A DNA stretch of 64,000 nucleotides from Mycolicibacterium senegalense (GCF_019645875.1 NZ_CP081000.1:3162001-3226000), one strand, 5' to 3'. Shown: positions 19,035 to 28,315, counted from the first letter of the stretch. The notes: generated by a model not told the origin, from the letters alone. Made by a program: numbers and translations.

Positions 19035-19685
19035 GTGACATCACCGGGCGCACCCACGCGGTCACCGCTGGACCGTAGGCAACCGCAGCGCAGCGACCAA
19101 CGCCGCGCCGCGATCCTCGCCGCGCTCGACGAGCACCTGAAGCAAACCGGGTTCGATGCCCTCAACATCGCCGAGGTGGCGCGGCAGGCCGGAGTGGGAC
19201 GGTCGGCCTTCTACTTCTATTTCGAGAACAAGGCCGCCGCGGTGGCCGCCCTGCTCGAGCCGATGCACGAGGCACTGTTGGCGGCCAACACGATCCTGGC
19301 CGACACTGCCCAGCCACCCCGGACCCGGATCCGCGACACGCTGGAGGCAGTGCTGCGGACCACCGAGGACCACCGCTATCTGTTCCAGGCGATGTGGGAG
19401 GCCCGCGCAGCCAACGGCGGCGTCCGCGACATGTGGGACCAGGCCCGCGAGTCGTTCGTGCCCACGGTCGCCGCGGTGATCGCCGCCGAACGGGCCGAGG
19501 GCCGCGCTCCCGACGGCCCCGACCCGCGGGTGCTGGCCAGCCTGCTGATGGAACTCAACGATCGATTGGTCGAACGAATCATCATCGGCGGGTCGCTGGC
19601 CCGCCACCAACTGCTGGAAGGTGCAGAAGCGATGTGGATGGGCACGATCTACGGCACGGTCAGTGAAACGGTGGCGCCCCGATGA
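19035..19685 (+). CDS. TetR/AcrR-family transcriptional regulator
   Basis: 216 residues from the GTG at 19035, preceded by GAGGGAGA. The N-terminal helix-turn-helix is clear: RRAAILAALDEHLKQTGFDALNIAEVARQAGVGRSAFYFYF is the standard TetR layout (quoted in pieces: NIAEVARQAGVGRSAFYFYF is the recognition region). The C-terminal ligand domain (FQAMWEARAANGGVRDMWDQ, LLMELNDRLVERII) resembles regulators of lipid or aromatic genes. Its last four bases ATGA are the start of the phosphotransferase gene, so regulator and enzyme are coupled and it probably regulates that pair. Confidence 0.88.
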   Translation: MTSPGAPTRSPLDRRQPQRSDQRRAAILAALDEHLKQTGFDALNIAEVARQAGVGRSAFYFYFENKAAAVAALLEPMHEALLAANTILADTAQPPRTRIRDTLEAVLRTTEDHRYLFQAMWEARAANGGVRDMWDQARESFVPTVAAVIAAERAEGRAPDGPDPRVLASLLMELNDRLVERIIIGGSLARHQLLEGAEAMWMGTIYGTVSETVAPR

Positions 19686-20743
19686 CGGCCGCGGTGTCCA
19701 TTCCGGGCAAGCCCACCGAGGTGACCGCCGGATGGCTGTCGCAGATCCTGGGCACCGAGGTGGACACGGTGCAGACCGCGCCGATCGGCACCGGCCAGAC
19801 CGGCGCCACCTACCGGGTGTCGGTCACCTACCGCGGTGACACCGGCCTGCCGGCCACCTTCGCGATCAAACTGCCGTCGCAAGACGAGACGGTGCGGGAC
19901 CGCGTGTCCATCGGTTACCGCTCAGAGCATGCCTTCTACACCAACGTCGCCGACCACGTGCAGATCCCGGTGCCGCACTGTCACCACTGCGAAATCGCCG
20001 GTGAAGGAGCCGATTTCGTGCTGCTGCTGAGCGATCTGGCACCGGCCGAACAGGGTGACCAGATTGCCGGGTGCACGCCGGCCGAGGCGCATCTCGCGGT
20101 GCGCGCGCTCGCCGATCTGCATGGGCCGACGTGGGCCGACCCACGATGGGCCAACTTCCCGGGCATCGCCATGCCCAAACCCGAACCCGATTCCGCCAAG
20201 GGATTCGGTGACGTCGCCAAGATGGCCGCCGACATCACGCTCGACAAACTCGGAGCGCGCCTGAGCGCCGAAGATCAGGACACCCTGCGCACCGCGATGT
20301 CGATGGTCACCCCATGGTTGCTGGCCGAGCCCGACCGGTTCGCCATCCTGCACGGTGACTACCGGCTGGACAACATGTTGTTCGACCCCGACCGCAGTCG
20401 GATCACCGTCGTGGACTGGCAGACCCTCGGCTCGGGACTGCCGGCCCGCGACCTGTCCTATTTCACCGCGACCAGCCTGGAACCCGCTGTCCGGGCCGCC
20501 GCCGAAGGCGACCTCGTCGGGGCCTACCACGACCGGTTGCTGTCCCACGGCGTCAGCGACTATGACCGCGAAACCTGTTGGCGGGATTACCGTTTGGGCA
20601 TGCTCCAGGCGCCGCTGATCACCGTTCTCGGTACCGCGTTCGCCAACTCCACCGAACGCGGCGACGACATGATGGTGGTGATGGCCCAGCGCGGCTGTCA
20701 GGCCATCCGCGAACTCGGCACGCTCGACCTGATCAACACCTGA
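19682..20743 (+). CDS. APH/ecdysteroid-kinase-type phosphotransferase
   Basis: 353 residues. Kinase-like fold with QTGATYRVSVTYRGD in the N-lobe, FAIKLPSQ with the ATP-contacting Lys, the catalytic loop ILHGDYRLDNMLFDPD and the metal Asp in VVDWQTLGSG. Similar in layout to the phosphotransferase domain at the left edge of the window but without the second domain. Its substrate is unknown; antibiotic resistance should not be assumed, because mycobacteria have many such proteins. It overlaps the TetR gene by 4 bp (ATGA). It ends 7 bp before the convergent cyclase gene. Confidence 0.85.
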   Translation: MTAAVSIPGKPTEVTAGWLSQILGTEVDTVQTAPIGTGQTGATYRVSVTYRGDTGLPATFAIKLPSQDETVRDRVSIGYRSEHAFYTNVADHVQIPVPHCHHCEIAGEGADFVLLLSDLAPAEQGDQIAGCTPAEAHLAVRALADLHGPTWADPRWANFPGIAMPKPEPDSAKGFGDVAKMAADITLDKLGARLSAEDQDTLRTAMSMVTPWLLAEPDRFAILHGDYRLDNMLFDPDRSRITVVDWQTLGSGLPARDLSYFTATSLEPAVRAAAEGDLVGAYHDRLLSHGVSDYDRETCWRDYRLGMLQAPLITVLGTAFANSTERGDDMMVVMAQRGCQAIRELGTLDLINT

Positions 20744-20750
20744 CCGGCGA

Positions 20751-22292
20751 TCAGGTGAAGCGGGCGCCCGGGGTGACCCGGGCAATCCCGCGCATCACCC
20801 GGGGCATCCGCCTGGCCATCACCGCCATGGCGTGGTCCGATCGGCGCATCGTCGGCCTGGGCCCCGGCGTCGGCACCGACGCCAGTTCCGCTTCCGGCGT
20901 TCCGGTGCGGGCACCGTGACGATCCACCGCGAGAAGCCGCCAAATGCCCGGCACCCCACGCAACTCGACGTCACCGCGGTCGTCGAAGCCGGTTCCCGAG
21001 CCCACCACCAGGTCACGCACGGTGCTGGACACCAGGATCTCCCCCGCACCGGCCCGACCCAGAATGCGCGCCGCGATATGGACCGCGATACCCCCGATAT
21101 CGCCGCCCAGCAGTTCGCATTCGCCGGTGTGGATACCGGCGCGGATCTCGATGCCCATGCCCTCGGTCCGCTCGCACAGTGCCTCGGCACAGCGGATTGC
21201 CTGCGTCGGACCGTCGAACGTAGCCAGATGACCGTCGCCGGTGCTTTTCACCACCGTGCCGCCGAATCTCCCGGTGAGTTCCGCAGTAACCTCGCCCACC
21301 CGATGAAGCACCGCCCGCCACCGCTCGTCGCCGGTGGCCGCGGCATGCTGAGTGGATGCCACCATGTCGGTGAACAACACGGTGCGCAGCGCGCGATGGG
21401 ACTGCGACGGGGCAGCGTGGCTGCCCGTGAGGAATTCTTCGATCTCGCTTGTGAACTCGTCTGGATGAGTGATCCAGGGTGCATGGTCGGTGCCGTCGAC
21501 CTCGACCATGCGTGCGCACGGGATGTGATCGGCGAGATACCTACCGCCCTGGACCGGAACCAGGTCGCCGCTGGCGTGGATGACCAGAGTCGGCATCGAG
21601 ATGGCGGGCAGCGCCGATCGGATGTCGATCCGAAACGCCGCTTCCAGGGTGGCTCGCGCCATTCCCGGACTCGCGCTCATCCGCTCGAACATCCCGAGCT
21701 GACGCATCGACCCGAAAGCCGGCAGCAGATGTTTGAGGGCTGCGCCGGTGCCCCATTCAGCGACGCTGGCATGGCCGAACTGCTGGAACTTGGCGAACTG
21801 CTGGACCGACGGCGCATAGCGCTCGCCGACCTCGTTGAGCATCCGCGCCCGCAATTCGGCCGGGTCACGGTCGAAGTCAGCCCAATCGGTGATGCCGAAA
21901 TACGCGAATGTGCCGGTGAGGATCAATGCCCGGGTGCGCTCGGGCCGGGTGGCCGCGAACAACATGGCGGCCGGGCCGCCCTCGCTCACCCCGAACAGCA
22001 CGGCACGTCCGAAACCGGCGGCATCCATCACCGCCTCGATCTCGGCCGCCCGGTCTTCGAGCGTGCGCACCTTGGGAACGGGGTCGGACAGTCCGACACC
22101 GGCTTTGTCGAACAGCAGCACACGGCAGAACGTGGCGAGACGATCCATGAAGGCCTCGAACTCAGGCATGGTCCAGAACAGCTCGATGTGGCTGACGAAC
22201 GACCCGGCGTAGACGAGCTCGACGGGTCCGTCGCCGAATACCTGGTAGGCGAGGCTCAGACCGCCGCACTGTGCGTATGACGTTTCCGCCAC
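20751..22292 (-). CDS. Alpha/beta-hydrolase and class III adenylate/guanylate cyclase fusion
   Basis: 513 residues, GTG start at 22292. Residues 1 to about 280 form an alpha/beta hydrolase (GDGPVELVYAGSFVSHIELF, nucleophile elbow LFGVSEGGPAAM with Ser, DGTDHAPWITHPDEF with His). Residues about 300-460 form a class III cyclase: metal-binding Asp in TVLFTDMVAST and KSTGDGHLATF, and the substrate-specifying Lys just before TGDG. The usual transition-state Asn in VNxAAR is His here (AVHIAARI), a change seen in several members of this subfamily, so activity is likely but not certain. The hydrolase part may sense or process a small molecule. The gene is 27 bp downstream of cobK on the same strand and could be read with the cob operon. 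Confidence 0.88.
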   Translation of the reverse strand: MAETSYAQCGGLSLAYQVFGDGPVELVYAGSFVSHIELFWTMPEFEAFMDRLATFCRVLLFDKAGVGLSDPVPKVRTLEDRAAEIEAVMDAAGFGRAVLFGVSEGGPAAMLFAATRPERTRALILTGTFAYFGITDWADFDRDPAELRARMLNEVGERYAPSVQQFAKFQQFGHASVAEWGTGAALKHLLPAFGSMRQLGMFERMSASPGMARATLEAAFRIDIRSALPAISMPTLVIHASGDLVPVQGGRYLADHIPCARMVEVDGTDHAPWITHPDEFTSEIEEFLTGSHAAPSQSHRALRTVLFTDMVASTQHAAATGDERWRAVLHRVGEVTAELTGRFGGTVVKSTGDGHLATFDGPTQAIRCAEALCERTEGMGIEIRAGIHTGECELLGGDIGGIAVHIAARILGRAGAGEILVSSTVRDLVVGSGTGFDDRGDVELRGVPGIWRLLAVDRHGARTGTPEAELASVPTPGPRPTMRRSDHAMAVMARRMPRVMRGIARVTPGARFT

Positions 22293-22319
22293 GGTCCGGA
22301 GCCTACCGCCGCGGATGCC

Positions 22320-23051
22320 TCATCCAGCGGTTTTGGCCCGAACCCAATCCACCGCCTCCTCGACCGTCGCCACCGCCTGTACCCCGGGCGGCAGCGGCGG
22401 ACGGTCCACCATCACCACCGGCACACCCGCGGTCTCGGCGGCGCGCAGCTTGGGTTCGGTCATCGCGCCGCCGCTGTTCTTGGTCACCAACGCATCGATG
22501 CGGTGCTCGCGCAGCAGCGCCAGCTCCCCCTCGTAGTCGTACGGGCCGCGAGACAGCAGCAGTTCGTGACGGGCGGGCAGCGTATCCGGGTCCGGCGCGG
22601 TGACCGCACGAATCAGGAACCAGGCGTCGACGCCTTCGAACACCCGGGTGCCAGAACGTCCGGTGGTCAGGAAGACGCGCGAATAGCCGTTCCTGGCCAC
22701 GGTTTCGGCCGCCTCCCGATCCGAGCCCACCGCGATGGCGGTTCCCGGCGCCCACGCGGGCCGGGCCAGGACCAGATGCGGCACCCCGAGCTCGGCGCAC
22801 ACCTGCGCCGCGTGCGCGGTGATGGTGGCGGCGAAAGGATGGGTGGCGTCAACAACGGCGTCGACACGCTCGTCGATCACCCATTGCCGCATACCGTCGA
22901 CACCGCCGAACCCGCCGATACGCACCGGCCCGACCGGCAGGGCAGGATCCGGAACCCGCCCGGCCAGCGAGCTGATCACCTCGACCTCCGGATGCAGGGC
23001 CGCGGCCAGGGCGCGGGCCTCACCGGTGCCGCCGAGCAGCAGGACCTTCAT
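22320..23051 (-). CDS. cobK: Precorrin-6A reductase CobK
   Basis: 243 residues against 244 in M. tuberculosis. NADPH-dependent reduction of precorrin-6A to precorrin-6B. The nucleotide-binding N-terminus MKVLLLGGTGEARALAAAL, VDATHPFAATITAHA and VTKNSGGAMTEPKLRAA are family motifs. The ATG at 23051 shares its A with the TGA of cobM (TGATG), so the two are coupled. A much longer upstream frame is shadow. Cytoplasmic. Confidence 0.96.
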   Translation of the reverse strand: MKVLLLGGTGEARALAAALHPEVEVISSLAGRVPDPALPVGPVRIGGFGGVDGMRQWVIDERVDAVVDATHPFAATITAHAAQVCAELGVPHLVLARPAWAPGTAIAVGSDREAAETVARNGYSRVFLTTGRSGTRVFEGVDAWFLIRAVTAPDPDTLPARHELLLSRGPYDYEGELALLREHRIDALVTKNSGGAMTEPKLRAAETAGVPVVMVDRPPLPPGVQAVATVEEAVDWVRAKTAG

Positions 23052-23806
23052 CAGTGGGTGGCCCCACGGCGACGGCCCGACGAGTACAGGTAGCTGTCGG
23101 AGAATCCTTCGGCGGCAAGGACATCGCCGACGACGATGACCGCGGTCTTCGTCACGGAGGCGGCGTGCATCTTCGCGGCGATGTCGGCGAGGGTTCCGCG
23201 CAACACGATCTCCTGCGGCCAGCTGGCGAATGCCACCACGGCGCAAGGTGTTTCGTGGTGATAGCCGCCTTCGAGAAGCTGCGGGACGATGTTGTCGATC
23301 TGGGCGGCCGCCAGGTGCAGCACCAGCGTGGCACCCGGCGCCGACAGCGTGCGCAGATCCTCGCCCTCGGGCATGGCCGTGGACAGGGTGGCGACCCGGC
23401 TCAGGGTGACGGTCTGTGCCACCCCGGGCACGGTGAGCTCGCGGCCCAGCGCCGCTGCCACGGCGGCGAATGCCGGTACGCCCGGCACGATCTCGTACTC
23501 GATGCCCAGTTCGTCGAGACGCCGGCACTGCTCGGCCAGCGCACTGTAGATCGACGGATCACCGGAATGCAGGCGTGCCACATCGACCCCCGCCTGGTCC
23601 GCGGCCACCAACTCGCCGATGATCTGATCGAGATTCAGCGGCCCGGTGTCGACCACCTTGGCATCGGGCGGACACAGCGCCAACAGGTCGTCGGGCATGA
23701 TCGAGCCGGCGTACAGGCACACCGGGCAGCTGCCGAGCAGCTTCGCACCGCGCACCGTGATGAGGTCGGCCGCACCGGGGCCGGCTCCGATGAAATACAC
23801 CGTCAT
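23051..23806 (-). CDS. cobM: Precorrin-4 C11-methyltransferase CobM
   Basis: 251 residues, identical in length to the M. tuberculosis enzyme. It starts MTVYFIGAGPGAADLITVRG with the SAM-binding GAGPGA motif, and has LHSGDPSIYSAL and EIVPGVPAFAAVAAALG. Methylates C-11 of precorrin-4. The ATG overlaps the cobL stop (ATGA) and its own stop overlaps the cobK start, placing it in the middle of a tight SDR-cobL-cobM-cobK operon. Confidence 0.96.
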   Translation of the reverse strand: MTVYFIGAGPGAADLITVRGAKLLGSCPVCLYAGSIMPDDLLALCPPDAKVVDTGPLNLDQIIGELVAADQAGVDVARLHSGDPSIYSALAEQCRRLDELGIEYEIVPGVPAFAAVAAALGRELTVPGVAQTVTLSRVATLSTAMPEGEDLRTLSAPGATLVLHLAAAQIDNIVPQLLEGGYHHETPCAVVAFASWPQEIVLRGTLADIAAKMHAASVTKTAVIVVGDVLAAEGFSDSYLYSSGRRRGATH

Positions 23807-24975
23807 CGCTTGGCCACCGCCCACTGGGTGACCGGCAACGCCGGGCGCCAGCCGGTGAACCCGCCGATCGCGCCGCCCTGGTAGTGCTGATAACGCCGCA
23901 CCTCGCCGCCTTCCCTTGAGTACCACTGCGCCACAATTGATTCTGACTCCAACGTGACGGCGTTGACCACCAGCCGCCCGCCTGAGGGCAATCGGTCGAA
24001 ACAGGCCTGCAGTACCCCGGGCTGGGTGACACCGCCGCCGACGAAGATCACGTCCGGGTCGGGTGCACCGTCGAACGCGTCGGGGGCACCGGCGCGCACG
24101 TCGACGCGAACCCCGAATGCCGTGACGTTGCTCAGAATCCGGTCACGGCGCTGCTCATCACGCTCGAAGGCGACTGCCGCACAACCGGGTGCGCTGCGCG
24201 ACCACTCGATCGCGATGCTGCCCGAACCCGAGCCGACATCCCACAGCAGTTCCCCGGGTCGCGGACCCAGCGCAGCCAGCGTGACCGCACGGATGGACTG
24301 CTTGGTCAGTTGCCCGTCGTGGCTGAACGTCTCGTCGGGAAGGGCCTGCGCGCGACGCTCGTCGGGCCGGTAGGTCACCGCGATCACGTTGAGGTCGTCA
24401 ATACCCTCCGGCGGTGCCGTCGCCCAGTCCCGGGCGGCGCCGTCGACGCGCCGCTCCCCCGGCCCGCCCAACTGCTCCAGCACGGTCAATTCCGAGTCTC
24501 CCCGGCCGGATTCGCTCAGCAACCGGGCCAGCCCGGCCGGGGTATGCCCGTCGCGGGACAGCACGATCGCCCGGCCTCCGCGTCGCACCGCGGTGTGCAG
24601 CGGGGCCGTGACCAGACTGATCACCTCGGCGTCGGGCACCGTCCAGCCCATCCGTGCGCATGCCAGCGTCACACTCGACACGTGCGGCAGCACCCGCACC
24701 CGCGGTGCGCCGAACAACCGGATCAGTGTCGCCCCGATGCCGTGCAGCAGCGGATCGCCGCTGGCCACCACGTGCACGTCGCTGTCGCCGAAGAGGTCCG
24801 GCAGGGCCGGCAGCATCGGCGACGGCCATTCCCGGCGGTCCGAGGTCACAGTGCCGTCGAGCAACTCCAACTGTCGCGGCGACCCGTACACCACGGTGGC
24901 CTTCGCCAACTCGTCACGCGAAGTCTGCGACAAACCCGCCATCCCGTCGGCCCCGATGCCGACCACGGTGATCAT
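23803..24975 (-). CDS. cobL: Precorrin-6Y C5,15-methyltransferase (decarboxylating) CobL
   Basis: 390 residues, two domains. The N-terminal CbiE-like methylase (ITVVGIGADGMAGLSQTSRD, ASGDPLLHGIGATLIRLFG) and the C-terminal CbiT-like methylase with decarboxylase activity (LLWDVGSGSGSIAIEWSRSA, the Rossmann SAM motif; DVIFVGGGVTQPG). It converts precorrin-6B to precorrin-8X. ATG at 24975 with GGCAGGG before it; the longer in-frame extension would use an ATG inside the upstream repeat region and is less likely. Preceded by a 21-codon mini open frame. Confidence 0.95.
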   Translation of the reverse strand: MITVVGIGADGMAGLSQTSRDELAKATVVYGSPRQLELLDGTVTSDRREWPSPMLPALPDLFGDSDVHVVASGDPLLHGIGATLIRLFGAPRVRVLPHVSSVTLACARMGWTVPDAEVISLVTAPLHTAVRRGGRAIVLSRDGHTPAGLARLLSESGRGDSELTVLEQLGGPGERRVDGAARDWATAPPEGIDDLNVIAVTYRPDERRAQALPDETFSHDGQLTKQSIRAVTLAALGPRPGELLWDVGSGSGSIAIEWSRSAPGCAAVAFERDEQRRDRILSNVTAFGVRVDVRAGAPDAFDGAPDPDVIFVGGGVTQPGVLQACFDRLPSGGRLVVNAVTLESESIVAQWYSREGGEVRRYQHYQGGAIGGFTGWRPALPVTQWAVAKR

Positions 24976-24983
24976 CCCTGCCA

Positions 24984-25049
24984 CTAGCGGGGTCCTTGCT
25001 CTTCGCGCAAGCGGCTCATCTGCGGTCTGTTCTTCGCGCAAGCGCTCAT
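24984..25049 (-). CDS. 21-codon relay open frame between the SDR gene and cobL, built from a duplication
   Basis: Its ATG (25049) overlaps the TGA of the SDR gene as TGATG, and its TAG (24984-24986) ends 8 bp before the cobL ATG, over the cobL ribosome-binding site. The frame consists of two similar halves: each begins ATGAGC and continues GCTTGCGCGAAGA with an extra C in one copy (about 24 nt each; the second half encodes MSRLREEQGPR). A translated product of this size is unlikely to be an enzyme; it may serve translation coupling. Whether it is translated is inference. Confidence 0.4.
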   Translation of the reverse strand: MSACAKNRPQMSRLREEQGPR

Positions 25050-25825
25050 CACCGGGGCATCCTGCGCCAGACCGGCCGCGGCACGAACCGCGTCACGAAG
25101 ATCATCGGCCGGATCACCCAGGGCACCCACACCTCGCGTTTGCCCTTGCGCAGCGCCTTGGCCGTGGCCTCGGCCACCTGAGCGGGTGTGCTGGAGAACG
25201 GTGCCGGCTCCATGCCCTCGGTCATCCGGCCGATCACGAACCCAGGGCGCACGATCAGCAGCTCGACCCCGGTGCCGTGCAGGGCATCGGTCAGCCCTGA
25301 GGCGAACGCGTCCAGACCGGCTTTGGCCGACCCGTAGACGAAGTTGGCGCGCCGGGCGCGGGCGCCTGCGATCGAGGAGAACACCACCAGCCGGCCGCGG
25401 TCCCTGGCGCGCATGCGCTGAGCCAGCACGGTGAGCAGGCTGACCTGCGCCACGTAGTCGGTGTGCACGACGGCCACCGCGTGCGCCGCGTCGACTTCGG
25501 CCCGGTCCTGATCGCCCAGCACCCCGAAGGCCAGCACCGCGGTGTCGATGTGCCCGTGTGCGGCTTCGATCGCGTCGACGACTCCGGTGTGGCCGGCGAC
25601 GTCGTCGGCGTCGAACTCGGTGGTGTGAACCGCGGTCGCACCGGCTGCCTGCAACGCCGCGACCTGCTCGACGAGCTGATCGGTGCGGCGCGCGGCCAGC
25701 ACGACGACCGCCCCCGCGGCGAGCCGAATCCCGAGCTCGACACCGATTTCGCTGCGGCCACCGAAAATCACCACGACACGGGGATCCGCGCCGGCAATTC
25801 CGGCCGTGTCAGCTGTGTCCTCCAT
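25049..25825 (-). CDS. Short-chain dehydrogenase/reductase (Rv2073c-like)
   Basis: 258 residues. Rossmann fold with [18 protein letters not shown] (a GGxSEIG variant of the glycine motif, as in DprE2-like enzymes), catalytic Ser in [16 protein letters not shown] and YGSAK with the Tyr and Lys. The C-terminus is basic and hydrophobic ([17 protein letters not shown]), suggesting membrane association. Substrate unknown. Gene order next to cobL matches Rv2073c. Its TGA overlaps the start of the mini open frame that leads into cobL, so it seems to head the cobL-cobM-cobK operon. Confidence 0.86.
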   Translation of the reverse strand: MEDTADTAGIAGADPRVVVIFGGRSEIGVELGIRLAAGAVVVLAARRTDQLVEQVAALQAAGATAVHTTEFDADDVAGHTGVVDAIEAAHGHIDTAVLAFGVLGDQDRAEVDAAHAVAVVHTDYVAQVSLLTVLAQRMRARDRGRLVVFSSIAGARARRANFVYGSAKAGLDAFASGLTDALHGTGVELLIVRPGFVIGRMTEGMEPAPFSSTPAQVAEATAKALRKGKREVWVPWVIRPMIFVTRFVPRPVWRRMPR

Positions 25826-25860
25826 GGCAGCGATTATGTCCTGCGCTAGCGTGGACCTCG

Positions 25861-26286
25861 ATGGCTACATCTCGTGGCAAGGCGACCACCAAGCTCACCG
25901 GCGAGGCGCTGGCGTTCCTCACCGAACGTCACCTGGCGATGCTCACGACGCTGCGCTCGGACAATTCCCCACACGTGGTGGCGGTCGGTTTCACCTTCGA
26001 TCCCAAGACGCACATCGCGCGGGTCATCACCAACGGCGGTTCGCAGAAGGCCGTGAACGCGCACGAGCGCGGTATCGCAGTGCTCAGCCAGGTCGACGGA
26101 GCGCGGTGGCTGTCGCTGGAGGGCAAGTCCACGGTGAGCAGCGAGCCCGAGGCCGTCCGTGACGCCGAGCTGCGCTACGCCCAGCGTTACCGCACCCCGC
26201 GGGTGAACCCCCGCCGCGTGGTGATCGAGGTGCGGATCGAGCGCGTGCTGGGCTCCTCGGAACTGCTGGATCGCAGCGAGGGCTGA
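25861..26286 (+). CDS. F420H2-dependent biliverdin reductase (Rv2074 family)
   Basis: 141 residues, nearly collinear with the 137-residue M. tuberculosis Rv2074, which reduces biliverdin-IX alpha to bilirubin with F420H2. Split-barrel fold; family stretches [52 protein letters not shown] and [18 protein letters not shown] are conserved. Cytoplasmic. It diverges from the SDR gene and converges on pepE with only 7 bp between stops. Confidence 0.92.
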   Translation: MATSRGKATTKLTGEALAFLTERHLAMLTTLRSDNSPHVVAVGFTFDPKTHIARVITNGGSQKAVNAHERGIAVLSQVDGARWLSLEGKSTVSSEPEAVRDAELRYAQRYRTPRVNPRRVVIEVRIERVLGSSELLDRSEG

Positions 26287-26293
26287 GGCCGGC

Positions 26294-27421
26294 TCACCTC
26301 ACCGGCACCACGACGAGTTCGTGCGGCTGGTTGTTGACCGATTCCGCACCGTCGGCGGTGACCACGACGATGTCCTCGATCCGGGCGCCCCACTGGCCAG
26401 GGAAGTACACGCCGGGCTCCACACTGAACGCCATTCCGGCCTCAAGCGTCAGGTCATTGCCGGCCACGATGTAGGGCTCCTCGTGTACCGACAACCCGAT
26501 GCCGTGTCCGGTGCGGTGCACGAACGCCTCGGCCAGCCCCTCGGCGGCCAGCACGTCGCGGGCCGCGGCGTCGACCTGTTCAGCCGTCACACCGGGGCGC
26601 ACCGCGGCGACGGCCGCCTGCTGAGCGCGCTGCAGCACCGCGTAGCGACGCGCCACCTCCGGATCGGGCTCACCGATCGAGTAGGTGCGAGTCGAGTCGG
26701 AGTTGTAGCCGGGCTCGTACGGGCCACCGATATCGACGACGACGATGTCGCCGGCGCTCAGCTCGCGGTCGGAGCACTCATGGTGCGGATCCGCTCCGTT
26801 GGGCCCGGAACCGACGATGATGAACGCCACCTCCGAATGCCCTTCGGCCACAATCGCTTCGGCGATGTGGGCAGCCACGTCGGCCTCGGTGCGGCCAGGC
26901 ACCAGAAACTCGGGAACCCTGGCGTGCACCCGGTCGATGGCCGCGCCGGCCTTGCGCAGCGCGTCGATCTCGGCCGGGTCCTTGATCATCCGCAGGCGCC
27001 GCAGCACGTCGGTGGCCAGCACCGGCACCACCCCCAGCAGGTCGGCCAGCGGCAGCAGCTGCAGGGCGGGCATCGAGTCGGTCACCGCTGTCTTGGCACC
27101 GGCGCCACCGAGCGCATCCGCCACCATCTGGTACGGGTTCTGCCCGTCCACCCAATCGCGCACCGTCACACCGAGTTCGGTGGCCGCCGATTCTCGCAGC
27201 GCAGCCAGCTCCAGGCGCGGCACCACGATGGTGGGCTCCCCGTCCGCGGGCAGCACCAGCGCCGTCAACCGCTCGAAGGTCTGCGCCCGCGAGCCGATCA
27301 GGTACCGCAGGTCATAGCCGGGGGTGATGACCAGGCCGGCCAGACCGGCATCTGCTGCGGCGGAGGCGGCTGCGGAAAGGCGGTGGGCATAGACATCGGT
27401 GCTGAATCGGCTGGCGGTCAT
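26294..27421 (-). CDS. pepE: Xaa-Pro dipeptidase PepE
   Basis: 375 residues, the length of Rv2089c. Pita-bread metallopeptidase (M24B). N-terminal creatinase-like domain to about residue 140, then the catalytic domain with metal ligands Asp in VVVDIGGPYEPGYNSDSTRT, His in HRTGHGIGLSVHEEPYI, Glu in FSVEPGVYFPGQWGARIED. It cleaves dipeptides with C-terminal proline. ATG at 27421 chosen because it gives the family length and sequence (MTASRFSTDVYAHRL). It diverges from the hotdog-fold gene. Confidence 0.94.
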   Translation of the reverse strand: MTASRFSTDVYAHRLSAAASAAADAGLAGLVITPGYDLRYLIGSRAQTFERLTALVLPADGEPTIVVPRLELAALRESAATELGVTVRDWVDGQNPYQMVADALGGAGAKTAVTDSMPALQLLPLADLLGVVPVLATDVLRRLRMIKDPAEIDALRKAGAAIDRVHARVPEFLVPGRTEADVAAHIAEAIVAEGHSEVAFIIVGSGPNGADPHHECSDRELSAGDIVVVDIGGPYEPGYNSDSTRTYSIGEPDPEVARRYAVLQRAQQAAVAAVRPGVTAEQVDAAARDVLAAEGLAEAFVHRTGHGIGLSVHEEPYIVAGNDLTLEAGMAFSVEPGVYFPGQWGARIEDIVVVTADGAESVNNQPHELVVVPVR

Positions 27422-27463
27422 GGCATCGAGGCTAATCGGTCCCCGTCCACTACTGTCGCTGGA

Positions 27464-28315
27464 ATGTTGCGTGACATCCGGGAACTCACCGGCGATCCCG
27501 AGGCGTACGCCGCTGAGCTGCGCCGCCGTTGGGGTGGCCTGTTGAGCTACCGCTATCTCGGACGCTCCTATTCCTCGATGGACCTCGGGCCGGTCGACGA
27601 CACCGTGACGTTGCGCCGCGACATGCGCAACCCGGCCGGCGGAGTGCTGCTGGCGGTGCTGGGCATCTCCTCCCCGGACAGTGGCGGTGTCAGCGACCTG
27701 GAGGCCGTGCCGAACCCGGTCATCCACTCCTGTCAGGTGCTGGACCCGGCCACCGATGTCACGCGCATCCGGATCGACACCGAGGTCCTCAAGCAGGGCA
27801 GACAGCTGGCCTACAGCCGGTCGGCGATCGTCGACGCCGACAACCCGGGACGCGTCATCGCGCTCACCGAGGGGCAGGGCATCTCGATCGGCACCCCACC
27901 GGAGGGCCTGGAGAAGATGCCGGTCGACCCGATCGACGTCGTGGACGGGCCGGGTCTGCCGCCGCTGTGGCAGGTCTTCGGAGGCCAGAAGCGACCTGAC
28001 GGGCGTTGGGCACTGCCGGAACTCGCGGTTGAAGTGGCCTCGCCGGATGCCGCCCTCCACATCGGCCCGCAGTTCGTCATCCTGGAGACCGCCGCCTCAG
28101 AAGCGGCCGCAGCGGCGGCGAATTCCGATGTGCTGCAAGGACTTTCGTCTCACGTGATGTTCCTGGCGCGCGGCAAGGCCGGGCCGTTCCGGGTCGACAC
28201 ACAGGTCCTGCCCGGGGCGGGCGGCACGATCGCGGTACGCGCCACCTTGCACGACGAGGGTGCCGGCGGCAAGGCCGTCACCGCTGCCTCATACGTCTTC
28301 GGGAGGATCCAGTGA
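27464..28315 (+). CDS. Hotdog-fold thioesterase-like protein
   Basis: 283 residues. Two hotdog-like halves are suggested: [20 protein letters not shown] / [20 protein letters not shown] in the middle and [20 protein letters not shown] / [21 protein letters not shown] at the end, the pattern of PaaI/MaoC-like acyl-CoA thioesterases. No unambiguous catalytic Asp is visible to me, so the family call is tentative. Not found at this place in M. tuberculosis. Its TGA overlaps the GTG of the exonuclease gene by 4 bp. Confidence 0.7.
   Translation: MLRDIRELTGDPEAYAAELRRRWGGLLSYRYLGRSYSSMDLGPVDDTVTLRRDMRNPAGGVLLAVLGISSPDSGGVSDLEAVPNPVIHSCQVLDPATDVTRIRIDTEVLKQGRQLAYSRSAIVDADNPGRVIALTEGQGISIGTPPEGLEKMPVDPIDVVDGPGLPPLWQVFGGQKRPDGRWALPELAVEVASPDAALHIGPQFVILETAASEAAAAAANSDVLQGLSSHVMFLARGKAGPFRVDTQVLPGAGGTIAVRATLHDEGAGGKAVTAASYVFGRIQ

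Noticed and set aside
19682..20743. Aminoglycoside resistance gene.
   Set aside because: Only the kinase-like fold is shown; the regulator context and the mycobacterial paralogue family do not support an antibiotic substrate.
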